Below, one piece after another: positions 17,740 to 27,166 of a stretch of DNA of 64,000 bases. The stretch's first letter is position 1; every line of letters begins with the position of its first letter. Made by a program: the position numbers and the translations under genes. Below the pieces are notes generated by a model that was not told where the DNA came from, searched no databases, and worked only from the letters and a program-made list of their open reading frames with translations. This DNA comes from Gottschalkia acidurici 9a (GTDB lineage: Bacteria; Bacillota; Clostridia; Tissierellales; Gottschalkiaceae): assembly GCF_000299355.1 (NCBI RefSeq), contig NC_018664.1, positions 1,906,380-1,970,379 on the forward strand, in the 5' to 3' direction.

Positions 17740-18930
17740 TTACATTTCACTCAATGAACTATCCAGTATGCTTATAGCTTCATCTATTTCTTTAGAATTT
17801 ATTATTAATGGTGGTAAAAATCTCACAACATTCGGTCCAGCACCAACTAACAGTAGTCCTTTTTCGATACATTTGTTAGTTAATTCTGACCCAGGGGTAT
17901 CTAATTCTATCCCCTGTATAAGTCCACATCCCCTTATCTCTTTAATTGCTGGATTATTTTCTTTTAATCCTTGTAATCTTTCTCTTAAATATTCTCCTTG
18001 TTTTTCTACATTTTGAAGTATTCCATCATTAATCAGTCTATTCAATATGTTTACTCCTGCAGTTGTAGCTATTGGATTTCCTCCAAAAGTTGAAGCATGG
18101 TTTCCTGGTTCAAACACAGATGCCACCTTATCTGTAGCCATCATAGCTCCAATTGGAATTCCCCCACCGAGACCTTTAGCTAAACATATTATATCTGGCT
18201 TTACTCCATGTATTTGGTACCCAAATAACTTCCCTGTACGACCTATCCCTGTTTGAACTTCATCAAACATTAATACAATATCATTTTCATCACAAAGCTC
18301 TCTTACTTTTTGAAGATATTCTTTATCTGCTTGATACACTCCACCCTCGCCTTGTATAACTTCTAAAACTATTGCACAGGTTTTGTCACTTACCATACTT
18401 TCAAGAGTTTCAAAGTCGTTATAAAGAGCATATTTTACTCCTGGTAGTAATGGACCAAATCCTTCCTGATACTTTTTCTGTCCTGTTGCTGTTATTGATC
18501 CTAGTGTTCTTCCATGAAAAGAATTTATCATAGTTATTATCTCATAACAGTCTTTACCTTTTTTTTCATTTCCATACTTACGGCTAAGTTTAAGTCCTGC
18601 TTCTACCGACTCCGTTCCACTGTTACAGAAAAATACTTTATCAAAATCACTATTTTCAACTAGCATCTTTGCTAACTCTATACTTGGCTTAGTTAAGTAT
18701 AGATTCGAGGAGTGATGAATCTTTGTAAGCTGATCTGTTATCGATGCTATAAATTTTTCATCATTATATCCTAAGCAATTTACTGCTATTCCAGACACAA
18801 AGTCTATATATTTTTTACCTTCCACATCCCATACGTGCACTCCGTCTCCATTTTCAAGTGCTATTGGAAATGAAGCATATGTGCTCATTATATAATTTTT
18901 ATTTTGTTCTAACATTTCTTTATTAGTCAT
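17740..18930 (-). CDS. argD: Acetylornithine aminotransferase
   Basis: PLP enzyme converting N-acetylglutamate semialdehyde to N-acetylornithine. About 396 residues. Class-III aminotransferase motifs include the cofactor-phosphate FCNSGTESVEAGLKLSRKYG, EVIQGEGGVYQ, LMFDEVQTGIGRTG and the PLP lysine in IICLAKGLGGGIPIG. The ATG at 18930 is preferred: GGAG lies 9 nt upstream inside the last argB codons. Two earlier in-frame ATGs (18945, 18939) overlap that site. The start abuts the argB stop, so it is translationally coupled as the last gene of the argCJBD cluster. Confidence 0.95.
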   Translation of the reverse strand: MTNKEMLEQNKNYIMSTYASFPIALENGDGVHVWDVEGKKYIDFVSGIAVNCLGYNDEKFIASITDQLTKIHHSSNLYLTKPSIELAKMLVENSDFDKVFFCNSGTESVEAGLKLSRKYGNEKKGKDCYEIITMINSFHGRTLGSITATGQKKYQEGFGPLLPGVKYALYNDFETLESMVSDKTCAIVLEVIQGEGGVYQADKEYLQKVRELCDENDIVLMFDEVQTGIGRTGKLFGYQIHGVKPDIICLAKGLGGGIPIGAMMATDKVASVFEPGNHASTFGGNPIATTAGVNILNRLINDGILQNVEKQGEYLRERLQGLKENNPAIKEIRGCGLIQGIELDTPGSELTNKCIEKGLLLVGAGPNVVRFLPPLIINSKEIDEAISILDSSLSEM

Positions 18931-18931
18931 T

Positions 18932-19804
18932 TTATTCATCTCCATTCATTCTAAACATAGTTCCTATACCTTCTTGAGTGAATATCTCTAAAAGCATACT
19001 ATGCTCAACTCTACCATCTATTATATGAACAGTTTTTACTCCACTTTCTACTGCATCTACACAGCACTCAACTTTAGGTATCATTCCACCTGATATTATT
19101 CCTTTTTCTATATTTTCTCTAGCTTCTTTTATATTCATAAGTGTTATAAGTGAACTTGGATCATTTACATCTTTCATTACACCCTTTACATCAGTTATGA
19201 ATACTAATTTTTGTGCATTCAATGCACTTGCTATAGCTACTGCAGCGTAGTCTGCATTTACATTATAACTATTTCCTTCCTCATCTCTTCCTACCGGCGC
19301 TATTACTGGTAACATTCCACATCCTAGCAAACACTCTATTACTTTTGTATCTACAGATTCTATTTCCCCAACAAACCCTATATCTACTCCATTCGCTAGT
19401 AATTTTCTAGCTTTAAGTGTCATTCCGTCTTTTCCACTTATACCGACAGATGGTATGCCATTTTTTTGAATATCATTTACTATTTCTTTATTTATTTTTC
19501 CTGATAGCACCATCTCAACAATTTCCATAGTTTCTTCATCCGTTACTCTAAGACCTTCTTTAAATTCTGGCTGTTTATTAAGTCTTTGTAAGTTTTCATT
19601 TATAAATGGTCCCCCGCCATGTACTAGTACTATTTCTATCCCCAGTAGTTTTAAAAGTGCTATATCTTTCATCATAAGTTCCTTTATTCTTTCATCTACC
19701 ATAGCACTTCCACCATACTTTATAACTACTGTTTTGCCTCTAAATGACTTTATATATGGTATTGCCTCTATGAGAGTTTTCGCTTTATTTATGTGTTGTT
19801 CCAT
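18932..19804 (-). CDS. argB: Acetylglutamate kinase
   Basis: Phosphorylates N-acetylglutamate, second step of arginine synthesis in the cyclic pathway. 290 residues from the ATG at 19804 (MEQHINKAKTLIEAIPYIKS); a TTG at 19822 is the alternative. Neither start has a strong ribosome site, which is unusual for this cluster and may result from the IS insertion just upstream. Amino-acid-kinase motifs: TVVIKYGGSAM, VLVHGGGPFIN and YNVNADYAAVAIASAL. Confidence 0.93.
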   Translation of the reverse strand: MEQHINKAKTLIEAIPYIKSFRGKTVVIKYGGSAMVDERIKELMMKDIALLKLLGIEIVLVHGGGPFINENLQRLNKQPEFKEGLRVTDEETMEIVEMVLSGKINKEIVNDIQKNGIPSVGISGKDGMTLKARKLLANGVDIGFVGEIESVDTKVIECLLGCGMLPVIAPVGRDEEGNSYNVNADYAAVAIASALNAQKLVFITDVKGVMKDVNDPSSLITLMNIKEARENIEKGIISGGMIPKVECCVDAVESGVKTVHIIDGRVEHSMLLEIFTQEGIGTMFRMNGDE

Positions 19805-19829
19805 CAATATTTCCGTTACCAAAACCTTA

Positions 19830-19990
19830 TAAAACTCTATAAATAAAGATTTTGTTTCTTTCCTACTTCACAATGTCCGATTTCGTGATACTACTTACTA
19901 CTTTCGTTTGATACGGCATTCCATAGGCTTTGTTATGATATTTTTATCATAAGGGGTTGTAACGATTACCCAGTTTAGAAAATCTTTTAA
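19830..19990 (-). ncRNA. Probable reRNA/omegaRNA of the tnpB unit (right end)
   Basis: The tnpB stop region and following 150 nt are where TnpB guide RNAs come from. On the minus strand there is a hairpin at the tnpB end (GTTTAGAAAA at the start with ATTTTCTAAAC) and a second, TTATGATA/TATCATAA, near 19934-19953, then a less structured stretch toward argB. Boundaries and the guide junction cannot be fixed without comparing copies; only family knowledge and folding support the call. Confidence 0.45.
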
Positions 19991-21135
19991 GATGATTTTT
20001 CTAAACCATAGTTTGCAAGATTGTAACTAGCATTTTTATCTCTATCACAAATAAAACCACATTCACATTTGTAAGTCCTGTCTGAAAGTTTTAAGTCTTT
20101 TTTGATAGTTCCACACTTACTACAAGTTTTACTACTAGGATAAAATCTAGGTGCTTGAATAAATTTAATTCCATCTTTTTTACACTTATACTTCATTTGG
20201 CTTATGAATGTACAAAGTCCTTGCTCTGCTATTGCCTTTGATAAATGCCTATTTTTCATCATACCACTAACATTTAAATTCTCCATTACTACTCTTGATG
20301 GTTTGGTTTTCACCATTTTATTAGTAGCTTGATATATGTGATTTAATCTGATGTTTTTTAACTTATTATGAAGTCTTTTAATCTTCTTTTCGAGTTTTAC
20401 AATGTTCCTAGTCTTTTGGTAACGACTTCCCTCCTTATTCATTTCATATTTTCGTGAACATTGTCTTTGTAATCTTTTTAACTTCTTATTTAACTTTTTA
20501 ACTCTATGAGTTTTATTTATATTTTTAATGCCTAATTCATCTATATTTGTTATTGCAAGTTGACTTATGTCTAAATCTATCCCCAAGCTAAAATCATTTA
20601 AGTTAGCTTTTTGGGGTTCGATTTCTATTCCTAAAGTAAGTACCCAACACCTACCATTAAACTTCACTCTAGGATTTGAAAATTTAGCTATTTGAGTTAA
20701 ATCTATATTGTAATCTGCTCTATATCTTACCTTACCTATCTTTTCTAAATTAACAACATCTCTAGTAAATTTAATTTTTTCATACCTGCTATAAAATCTA
20801 GGTTCGGATTTCTTTTTGCTTTTAAATTTAGGAAAACCACTACCTTTGAAAAATCTTTGGTATGCTTTATCCAAATCTCTTATAGATTCTTTAAGTGTTG
20901 CATTTGACACTTCATACAACCATGTGTATTCTTTTAATTGCTTTAATTTAGTTAATTCTTTTCCCAAGTCTACTATAGATAGTTTTTTGTTTGTTTCTTT
21001 ATAATGTTTTATCTGTTTATTTAATGCCCAATTCCAGACAAATCTCATACTTCCTATGTGTTTATACATAAGGATTTCTTGTTCTCTTGTTGGATATAGT
21101 CTTATATTTAATCCCTTTATCAACCTTATCACCAC
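19987..21135 (-). CDS. tnpB: IS200/IS605-family TnpB (OrfB) RNA-guided nuclease
   Basis: 382 residues, full length for a TnpB. N-terminal HTH_OrfB_IS605-type region (LNIRLYPTREQEILMYKHIG), central RuvC-like core, C-terminal zinc ribbon (CSKCG at 338-342, CECG at 357-360). The RuvC triad appears intact: Asp187 (GIDLDI), Glu285 (VMENLNVSG) and Asp366 (CDRDKNA). No tnpA (Y1 transposase) is nearby, so this is an IS1341-type unit that could move only with help in trans. TnpB proteins are known RNA-guided DNA nucleases that favour retention of the element. Start is one of two adjacent GTG codons. Confidence 0.93.
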   Translation of the reverse strand: MVIRLIKGLNIRLYPTREQEILMYKHIGSMRFVWNWALNKQIKHYKETNKKLSIVDLGKELTKLKQLKEYTWLYEVSNATLKESIRDLDKAYQRFFKGSGFPKFKSKKKSEPRFYSRYEKIKFTRDVVNLEKIGKVRYRADYNIDLTQIAKFSNPRVKFNGRCWVLTLGIEIEPQKANLNDFSLGIDLDISQLAITNIDELGIKNINKTHRVKKLNKKLKRLQRQCSRKYEMNKEGSRYQKTRNIVKLEKKIKRLHNKLKNIRLNHIYQATNKMVKTKPSRVVMENLNVSGMMKNRHLSKAIAEQGLCTFISQMKYKCKKDGIKFIQAPRFYPSSKTCSKCGTIKKDLKLSDRTYKCECGFICDRDKNASYNLANYGLEKSS

Positions 21136-21219
21136 CTTAATAAGATTATATCAGTAATTGATGGTAATTGCAGGTAGTGACTTGAAATGATATAATAAAT
21201 TTTAAGAGGGTGATAAGTA

Positions 21220-21378
21220 ATGAATAAATATGGATTAAAAAATAGAACTAGAATATCTAATGCCATTGATACAAAACTTTATGAGGAACTAAAAGAATAT
21301 TCTGATAAAACTGATATTCCTATATCAAAATTATTAGATAGAGCCATTAAACTTTTACTAGAGTCTACTAAAAAATAG
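21220..21378 (+). CDS. Ribbon-helix-helix protein next to tnpB
   Basis: 52 residues, MNKYGLKNRTRISNAIDTKL onward, with the RHH pattern: a basic strand (RTRISNAID), a helix (LYEELKEYSDKT) and a second helix (PISKLLDRAIKLLLES). GAGGGTGA lies at ideal spacing before the ATG. Divergent from tnpB with only 84 bp between starts, so it may repress tnpB or stabilise the element (inference). Small RHH genes are often found beside clostridial tnpB copies. Confidence 0.8.
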   Translation: MNKYGLKNRTRISNAIDTKLYEELKEYSDKTDIPISKLLDRAIKLLLESTKK

Positions 21379-21439
21379 TAGGCTTTTTTAATCTTTTATA
21401 AGATTTTTTTAACAGTTACATTACCCCCTATAATTTGTA

Positions 21440-22660
21440 TCAAGTTCTATAATCAGCATTTATCTTTACATAATCATAACTTAGGTCGCAACCCCAAGCT
21501 GTTGCAGTTTCGCTACCTTCTCCTAGAGTTATATTTACTTCTATTTCCGACGCTTTCAATACTTCTTTTGCTTGTTCTTCACTGAACTCTAGTGGTACTC
21601 CATTTTCCATTAGGTCTATTCTTTTTCCATCACTAGTAAAGTTTATACTAGTTTTATTTAAGTCAAACTCTATGCCTGTATATCCCATAGCACAAACTAT
21701 TCTTCCCCAGTTAGCATCTTCTCCAAAGAAAGCCGTTTTAACTAAACTAGAATTTATAACTGACTTTGTTAGAACTCTTGCATCTTCTTTAGTTTTTGCT
21801 CCATCCACCGAAACAGCTAAAAACTTTCCGGCTCCCTCGCCATCTTTTACTATTTGCTTTGATAGATTAGTATTCACAAAGTGTAGTGCTTCTTTAAATT
21901 TTTTATAGTCTTCATTTTCTATCATTATCTCTGTGTTTTCTGCCATCCCATTAGCCATTACTATTACTGTATCATTAGTACTTGTATCTCCATCTACCGA
22001 GATCATATTGTATGAATCTAATGTACTTGTTTTTAATGCTTTGTCTAATAATTCTCTTGATATATTTACATCAGTTGTGATATATCCTAGCATAGTTCCC
22101 ATATTAGGATGTATCATACCTGAACCTTTTGCTATTCCTGCGATTGTTATTATCTTGTTATCGATCTCTAGTTCAATAGCTATCTTTTTTGGAAAAGTAT
22201 CTGTAGTCATTATAGCTTCAGCAGCTAAATCACTATCGTTTTTGGCATTTCCCAACTTATCATAGTTTTCTTTTATTCCTTTTTCGATAATGTCTATAGG
22301 AAGTGGTACTCCTATAACCCCTGTAGAAGATACTAATACTTCTTCTGTTTTTAAATTTAAACACTCTGCGGTAGTTTCAGCCATTATTTTAGCATGTTCT
22401 TTTCCTGACTCTCCTGTACAAGCATTGGCATTTCCACTATTCACTACTATAGCCTGAATGTTTCCTTTTTTATTCAATACCTCTTGATCCCATATTACTG
22501 GTGCAGCTTTTACAGTGTTCTTAGTAAATACACCTACGGCTTTTGCTTTAACTTCACTATATATTAATGCCATATCATTTTTCTTTTTTCTTATTCCTGC
22601 ATAAAATCCTGTAGATTTAAATCCCTTTGGACTCGTTATTCCGCCATCTATAATTTTCAT
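21440..22660 (-). CDS. argJ: Bifunctional ornithine acetyltransferase/N-acetylglutamate synthase
   Basis: Transfers the acetyl group from N-acetylornithine to glutamate, giving the cyclic arginine pathway. 406 residues. The self-cleavage region reads KGSGMIHPNMGTMLG, with cleavage expected before Thr as in the family (usually NMATML). The C-terminal half shows TAFFGEDANWGRI and the end LSYDYVKINADYRT. Follows argC by 35 bp; AGGTGA precedes the ATG. Normally argB would follow; here the IS intervenes. Confidence 0.96.
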   Translation of the reverse strand: MKIIDGGITSPKGFKSTGFYAGIRKKKNDMALIYSEVKAKAVGVFTKNTVKAAPVIWDQEVLNKKGNIQAIVVNSGNANACTGESGKEHAKIMAETTAECLNLKTEEVLVSSTGVIGVPLPIDIIEKGIKENYDKLGNAKNDSDLAAEAIMTTDTFPKKIAIELEIDNKIITIAGIAKGSGMIHPNMGTMLGYITTDVNISRELLDKALKTSTLDSYNMISVDGDTSTNDTVIVMANGMAENTEIMIENEDYKKFKEALHFVNTNLSKQIVKDGEGAGKFLAVSVDGAKTKEDARVLTKSVINSSLVKTAFFGEDANWGRIVCAMGYTGIEFDLNKTSINFTSDGKRIDLMENGVPLEFSEEQAKEVLKASEIEVNITLGEGSETATAWGCDLSYDYVKINADYRT

Positions 22661-22695
22661 TTAATTCACCTACCCTATATTATTAAAAGATCCTA

Positions 22696-23739
22696 TTAAC
22701 CTGGGAATATAGATACATCATCTAATCCAGTTTTTTCATCTAAGTTAAATAGTATATTCATATTTTGAACTGCCTGACCTGCAGCACCTTTAATCATATT
22801 GTCTATTGCCCCTATAACTATTACTCTTCCTGTTCTTTCATCAACCTTTAATCCTATATCACAAAAGTTAGACCCTTTAACCCATTTAGTTTCTGGAAGT
22901 ATCCCTTCTTTAGTTAATCTAACAAAATATTCATCTTTATAATATTTTTCATAAATACTTTTTACATCTTTATAGCTTAGTTTTTCTTTTAATTTAGCAT
23001 ATGAAGTTGTAAGTATTCCCCTATTCATAGGTACTAAGTGTGGAGTAAAGTTTATATATACTTCTTCTTCCCCAAGATAACTTAACTGTTCTTCTATTTC
23101 TGGTGTATGTCTGTGTGATGCTACCCCATAAGCCTTTATGGACTCATTACATTCTGTATAGTGCGTTCCTAAGTTTAAGCTTCTTCCTGCGCCTGTTACC
23201 CCTGATTTAGCGTCTATTATTATACTATCTTTTTCTATAAGATCTTCCTTTAAGAGTGGAGCTAAGCTTAATGTACTGCTAGTTGGATAGCATCCTGGGT
23301 TTGCTATAAGTCTAGCTTTCTTTATTTCTTCTCTATTTATTTCACAAAGCCCATATACTGCTTCTTCTAAAAGTTCTGGCGATAAGTGGTTAGTATTATA
23401 CCATTCTTCATAAACATCTTGATTTTTTAATCTATAGTCTGCTCCTAGATCTATTACTTTACACTTTTCTAGTATACTGGCTGTGATTTCTTTTGAGGCT
23501 ATTCCATGTGGTAATGCTATAAACATTACATCTACTTCTTCCGCTATTTTTTCTAGATCTTGTTCACTACATTCTATTTGAAATACATCTCTAAAGTTTT
23601 CATATATTGAATCATACTTTTGCCCTATATAGCTTTGAGATGTAATATATTTTATCTCTACTTCTTTGTGTGATCTTAGAAGTCTAACTAATTCCGTTCC
23701 TACATATCCAGTTGCTCCTATGATTCCTACTTTTATCAT
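22696..23739 (-). CDS. argC: N-acetyl-gamma-glutamyl-phosphate reductase
   Basis: NADPH-dependent reductase, third step of arginine synthesis. 347 residues. N-terminal Rossmann GATGYVGTELVRLL, catalytic Cys in NPGCYPTSS and catalytic His in ASHRHTPEIEEQL. GGAGGGG precedes the ATG. First gene of the operon, directly behind the T-box leader. Confidence 0.97.
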   Translation of the reverse strand: MIKVGIIGATGYVGTELVRLLRSHKEVEIKYITSQSYIGQKYDSIYENFRDVFQIECSEQDLEKIAEEVDVMFIALPHGIASKEITASILEKCKVIDLGADYRLKNQDVYEEWYNTNHLSPELLEEAVYGLCEINREEIKKARLIANPGCYPTSSTLSLAPLLKEDLIEKDSIIIDAKSGVTGAGRSLNLGTHYTECNESIKAYGVASHRHTPEIEEQLSYLGEEEVYINFTPHLVPMNRGILTTSYAKLKEKLSYKDVKSIYEKYYKDEYFVRLTKEGILPETKWVKGSNFCDIGLKVDERTGRVIVIGAIDNMIKGAAGQAVQNMNILFNLDEKTGLDDVSIFPG

Positions 23740-23761
23740 TTTTACCCCTCCTATATATAAT

Positions 23762-24050
23762 AAAAACCCTTCATCTCTATATTTAAGAGACGAAAGGTTA
23801 TTTTCGCGCTACCACTCTTATTGAAATGAATATATATTTGAATATTTATTCATTTCCACTCCTTCATTTTAACGACAATCGCCGGAAATACTTACTAGTA
23901 TTTATACATAATTGTATAAATATTTTTAGCATTTCTCTTCATGGACTCTTTTCAATATAGTTTAGTTGCTAGACTTCCACCAACTCTAGCTCGCTTAAAC
24001 TATTCTATATTTACTCTTCCAATCATTAGATTTTTATATTGTTTTATTTA
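23762..24050 (-). promoter_or_regulatory. T-box riboswitch, arginine-type, upstream of argC
   Basis: On the minus strand the leader has the T-box core AAGAGTGGTAGCGCG (complement of 23805-23819), then a 13-bp terminator stem with two G-U pairs (23766-23778 with 23786-23798) and five T's just before argC. Stem I has the AGTA motif near its 5' base and GAAA followed by AGA (specifier complement at 23947-23949), then G. AGA is an arginine codon, matching the downstream genes. Uncharged tRNA-Arg would pair with AGA and the T-box core and allow read-through. Confidence 0.9.
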
Positions 24051-24056
24051 ATTATG

Positions 24057-24085
24057 AGTATATAAGATTATTTATTCAATGTCAA
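24057..24085 (-). promoter_or_regulatory. Consensus sigma-A promoter of the arg operon
   Basis: TTGACA (complement of 24080-24085), 17-bp spacer, TATACT (complement of 24057-24062). Transcription would start near 24050, at the 5' edge of the T-box. Confidence 0.85.
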
Positions 24086-24537
24086 TAGATTTTTTGAATA
24101 TTTATTCTTACTTTTTTATAATAAAAGAATTTTGTACTTTTTATTATATTTATTAAAGCTCGAGCCTCAATTTGTTTCTCTCTATATTTGTTATTAATAT
24201 ATTCATTATTGTATTGTGTGAATATAATGTATATTTATTAGGATAGAGTGTAGAATATATCTCCTTATCATTATCCACTCTATTTTAAGCTTGAAAATTA
24301 AAACTCTAATATCATACTATTTCATATTGCAGCATATAAGATGATTAACTGCACTTTTTTTATTAGTGTATCTGTTATTACTTCTGTTTAGTTTAGAATA
24401 AACAACATCTTAAGCGGTATAAACAGCATATATTTCTTAATAATTGTTGTTCATTCATTTTTACGTGCCGTTTATCTCCATATTTCTTTTTTGCTCTTAT
24501 ATTTTTCTATTAACAAAACGACTTCAAAAATCATTTA
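24086..24537. other. Intergenic stretch without a supported gene
   Basis: About 450 bp of AT-rich DNA upstream of the arg promoter. I see only short open stretches and an inverted repeat, ATAGAGTG with CACTCTAT, near 24244-24285. No ribosome-site/start pair with a credible product. Confidence 0.5.
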
Positions 24538-24876
24538 TCACCTATTACTTTTCATTATATTAGTCACAGTTTTATATATAAATCCTATCATTACTCCAAT
24601 TATAGATATAAAGCATCTTATCTCAATAGGGTACCCGTTTAAAAAATGTAATGAATGTATAAAAGCTATGGTGTAAATTATGATTATTAATTTTAATAAT
24701 TTTACCAGTTGTGGAAGTATCCCTAAAGAAAAAATAAAATATGTAGGAATAAACATAAATATAGTTGTTATATCTAAAAATAGTGGATATAATTCGCCTT
24801 CATACGAAGGATAAAAATTTAATATAACAAAAGCGCATGTTATTGTAGATAATACTATTCATATGTAATAAATCAT
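24538..24876 (-). pseudogene. Small multi-pass membrane protein with an in-frame UGA at codon 6
   Basis: ATG at 24876 has an excellent site (AAAGGGG, 7 nt) and opens MIYYI, then UGA (24861-24859). The same frame then runs open for 106 codons to the stop at 24538 (IVLSTITCAFVILNFYPSYE and on), with four hydrophobic segments. A UGG-to-UGA change would explain it; the full product would be about 112 residues. A truncated form could begin at the ATG at 24756, but that lacks a ribosome site. It lies 19 bp after the 88-residue membrane gene, so the two formed an operon. Family not recognised. Confidence 0.6.
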
Positions 24877-24895
24877 TTTTTAACCCCTTTAATAA

Positions 24896-25162
24896 TCAAG
24901 GTCCTAGTATCAACGTTCCTAATATCCACCCTAACGGAAGAGCCAAAAATAGTAGTATGTTAAGTATTCCAGCTATAATATAAAAGTATTTATTTTTAGT
25001 GAAATACACAAGAAACATGCTAGACAGAGCAAGCTCTTGTGACATAAGAATATTTGTTTCTATATATCCTTTTTCAGAAAAAGCTGTATAAAGTAGATAC
25101 CATCCCGTAATATTCAATACGATTGAGAGTGTTAAAAATGCTTTTTTTGAATCTACAAGCAT
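24896..25162 (-). CDS. Small membrane protein, unknown
   Basis: 88 residues from the ATG at 25162 (AAAGGA 8 nt upstream; an ATG two codons earlier is too close). About three transmembrane helices: AFLTLSIVLNITGWYLLYT, LALSSMFLVYF and YFYIIAGILNILLFLALPLG. Not recognised. First gene of a pair with the UGA-interrupted membrane gene. Confidence 0.65.
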   Translation of the reverse strand: MLVDSKKAFLTLSIVLNITGWYLLYTAFSEKGYIETNILMSQELALSSMFLVYFTKNKYFYIIAGILNILLFLALPLGWILGTLILGP

Positions 25163-25259
25163 GTACATTTTCCTTTCTTATAGGTTTCCTTTTAGTCTCA
25201 TAAATACATTTCATTACAACTTTTGTTATTATGTATAGTATATCAATTTAGACTTATAA

Positions 25260-25314
25260 AACAAGCGCTATCCAATATTATTTAGTGTACTGTAATATTA
25301 GATAGCGCTTTGTT
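25260..25314. terminator. glnS terminator
   Basis: Long imperfect hairpin: AACAAGCGCTATC..ATATTA pairs with TAATATTAGATAGCGCTTTGTT around a 10-nt loop. It lies 10 bp past the glnS stop. Confidence 0.75.
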
Positions 25315-25323
25315 CTAGATGTT

Positions 25324-26982
25324 TTATTTTATTTTAAATGAACTCTTTAAAGATACTATTCTATTAAATACTAGCTTATCTTTTGTACTATTTCTAGAAT
25401 CTACATTAAAATATCCATGTCTAAGCAGTTGGTATTTATCTTGTGGTTTAGCATCCTTCATACTTGGCTCTATGAATCCATTGACAATTTGTAGTGAATT
25501 AGGATTTATTCTTTCTAAAAAGTGTTCTTCCTCTTCTCCTTCTTCATCGTCTAATATAAGTGGTTCATACAGTCTAAACTCTGCTGGTACAGCTTGACTT
25601 GCATCTACCCAGTGAATTGTAGACTTTACTTTTCTTCCTGTAAATCCTGTTCCACTTTTAGTTTTTGGATCATAAGTACAATGAATTTCTTTTATATTTC
25701 CATCTTTATCTTTCACAACATTATTACATTTTATGAAGTATGCTCCTCTAAGTCTAACTTCATTCCCTAGGAAAAGTCTAAAATATTTTGGTATAGGATT
25801 CTCCATAAAGTCTTCTCTCTCGATATATATTTCTCTAGAGAAAGGGATTTGACGATTTCCTAATTCTTCGTTATCTGCATTGTTTTCAGCATCTAACATC
25901 TCAACTTGTCCTTCAGGATAATTAGTTATAACTACTTTTAAAGGATCTATTACTGCCATTGTTCTTGGTGACTTAACTTTTAAATCCTCTCTTACAAAGT
26001 GTTGTAGCATTTGTTCATCTACCAAACTATTATTTTTAGCTACACCTATTTCTCTACAGAAATTTCTTATAGATTCTGGTGTATATCCTCTTCTTCTAAG
26101 ACCTGATATAGTAGGCATTCTAGGGTCATCCCATCCATCTACTACACCTTCGTCTACTAGTTGTTTAAGCTTTCTCTTACTCATAACTGTATTAGTTATA
26201 TTAAGTCTTGCAAACTCTATTTGTCTTGGTACACTTTCCATTTCACATTCTTTAACAAACCAATCATATAGTGGTCTATGATCTTCAAATTCTAATGTAC
26301 ATATTGAATGAGTTATTGCTTCTATAGCATCTTCTAAAGGATGAGCAAAGTCATACATAGGATATATACACCACTTATCTCCTGTATTATGGTGAGTAGC
26401 ATGAGCTATACGGTATATTACAGGATCTCTCATATTTATATTAGGAGATGACATATCGATTTTAGCTCTTAGAACCTTTTCGCCATCTTTAAATTCACCT
26501 TTGCGCATACGTTCAAATAAACTTAAGTTTTCTTCAACTGTTCTATTTCTATATGGACTTTCTTTTCCAGGCTCCGTTAATGTTCCTCTATGTTCTCTTA
26601 TTTCCTCTGCAGTTAAATCACAAACGAATGCTTTACCCTTTTTAATAAGAACTACAGCCCTATTGTACATTTCTTCAAAATAGTCCGATGCAAAATATAA
26701 GTTATCCCATTCGAATCCTAACCATTTTACATCCTCTTTTATCGATTCAACATACTCAACTTCTTCTTTTGTAGGGTTTGTATCATCAAATCTTAAATTT
26801 GTTTTACCTTTAAACTCATCTGCTAATTCAAAATTTAGAACTATAGATTTAGCATGGCCAATATGCAAATAACCGTTTGGCTCTGGTGGAAATCTAGTAA
26901 TTATTTCACTATGTTTTCCACTTTCTAAATCTTCTACTACTATGTTTCTAATAAAGTTTGATGCGACTTGCTTATTGCACAT
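25324..26982 (-). CDS. glnS: Glutaminyl-tRNA synthetase
   Basis: Class I synthetase charging tRNA-Gln directly. 552 residues, the bacterial GlnRS length. HIGH motif in [15 protein letters not shown] (about 32-46), [19 protein letters not shown]-type motif VMSKRKL (about 267-273), then the GlnRS anticodon-binding beta-barrels. Many Firmicutes lack glnS and make Gln-tRNA by amidation, but it is common in Clostridia. Monocistronic between two hairpin terminators. Confidence 0.97.
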   Translation of the reverse strand: MCNKQVASNFIRNIVVEDLESGKHSEIITRFPPEPNGYLHIGHAKSIVLNFELADEFKGKTNLRFDDTNPTKEEVEYVESIKEDVKWLGFEWDNLYFASDYFEEMYNRAVVLIKKGKAFVCDLTAEEIREHRGTLTEPGKESPYRNRTVEENLSLFERMRKGEFKDGEKVLRAKIDMSSPNINMRDPVIYRIAHATHHNTGDKWCIYPMYDFAHPLEDAIEAITHSICTLEFEDHRPLYDWFVKECEMESVPRQIEFARLNITNTVMSKRKLKQLVDEGVVDGWDDPRMPTISGLRRRGYTPESIRNFCREIGVAKNNSLVDEQMLQHFVREDLKVKSPRTMAVIDPLKVVITNYPEGQVEMLDAENNADNEELGNRQIPFSREIYIEREDFMENPIPKYFRLFLGNEVRLRGAYFIKCNNVVKDKDGNIKEIHCTYDPKTKSGTGFTGRKVKSTIHWVDASQAVPAEFRLYEPLILDDEEGEEEEHFLERINPNSLQIVNGFIEPSMKDAKPQDKYQLLRHGYFNVDSRNSTKDKLVFNRIVSLKSSFKIK

Positions 26983-27123
26983 ATATAACCAACCTTTCTT
27001 TTTAAAATCGTTGTAATTTATATATAAGTTTTAACTGAATTCAAGTAATATATTGCAGTATATATATATTATAATATTTTTATACTTTTGTCAGCTTTTA
27101 TTCGATCATTTAGCTAATCAACT

Positions 27124-27159
27124 TAATAAAGACTTCTAAATATTTAGAAGTCTTTATTA
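27124..27159. terminator. Terminator of the double P-loop ATPase gene
   Basis: Perfect 36-bp palindrome centred at 27141/27142 (TAATAAAGACTTCTAAAT and complement), 7 bp past the stop. Confidence 0.8.
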
Positions 27160-27166
27160 GTAAAAG

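Larger units (their letters stand above)
19830..21420 (-). mobile_element. IS605-type (tnpA-less) insertion within the arg operon
   Basis: A tnpB gene, its putative guide RNA end and a divergent RHH gene lie between argJ and argB, which are normally adjacent. Limits are approximate: the left end must lie between the RHH gene and the argJ stop (21440), the right end between the tnpB stop and the argB start. No clear target duplication is expected for this family and none was seen. Confidence 0.7.

Noticed and set aside
24491-24676. Plus-strand hydrophobic ORF opposite the UGA-interrupted gene
   Set aside because: The minus-strand frame is longer, has a strong ribosome site and continues through the UGA; the plus-strand frame has neither.
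24859-24861. UGA as selenocysteine in the small membrane gene
   Set aside because: No SECIS-like hairpin follows the UGA in bacterial style, and the context (hydrophobic, no redox partner) does not suggest selenocysteine.
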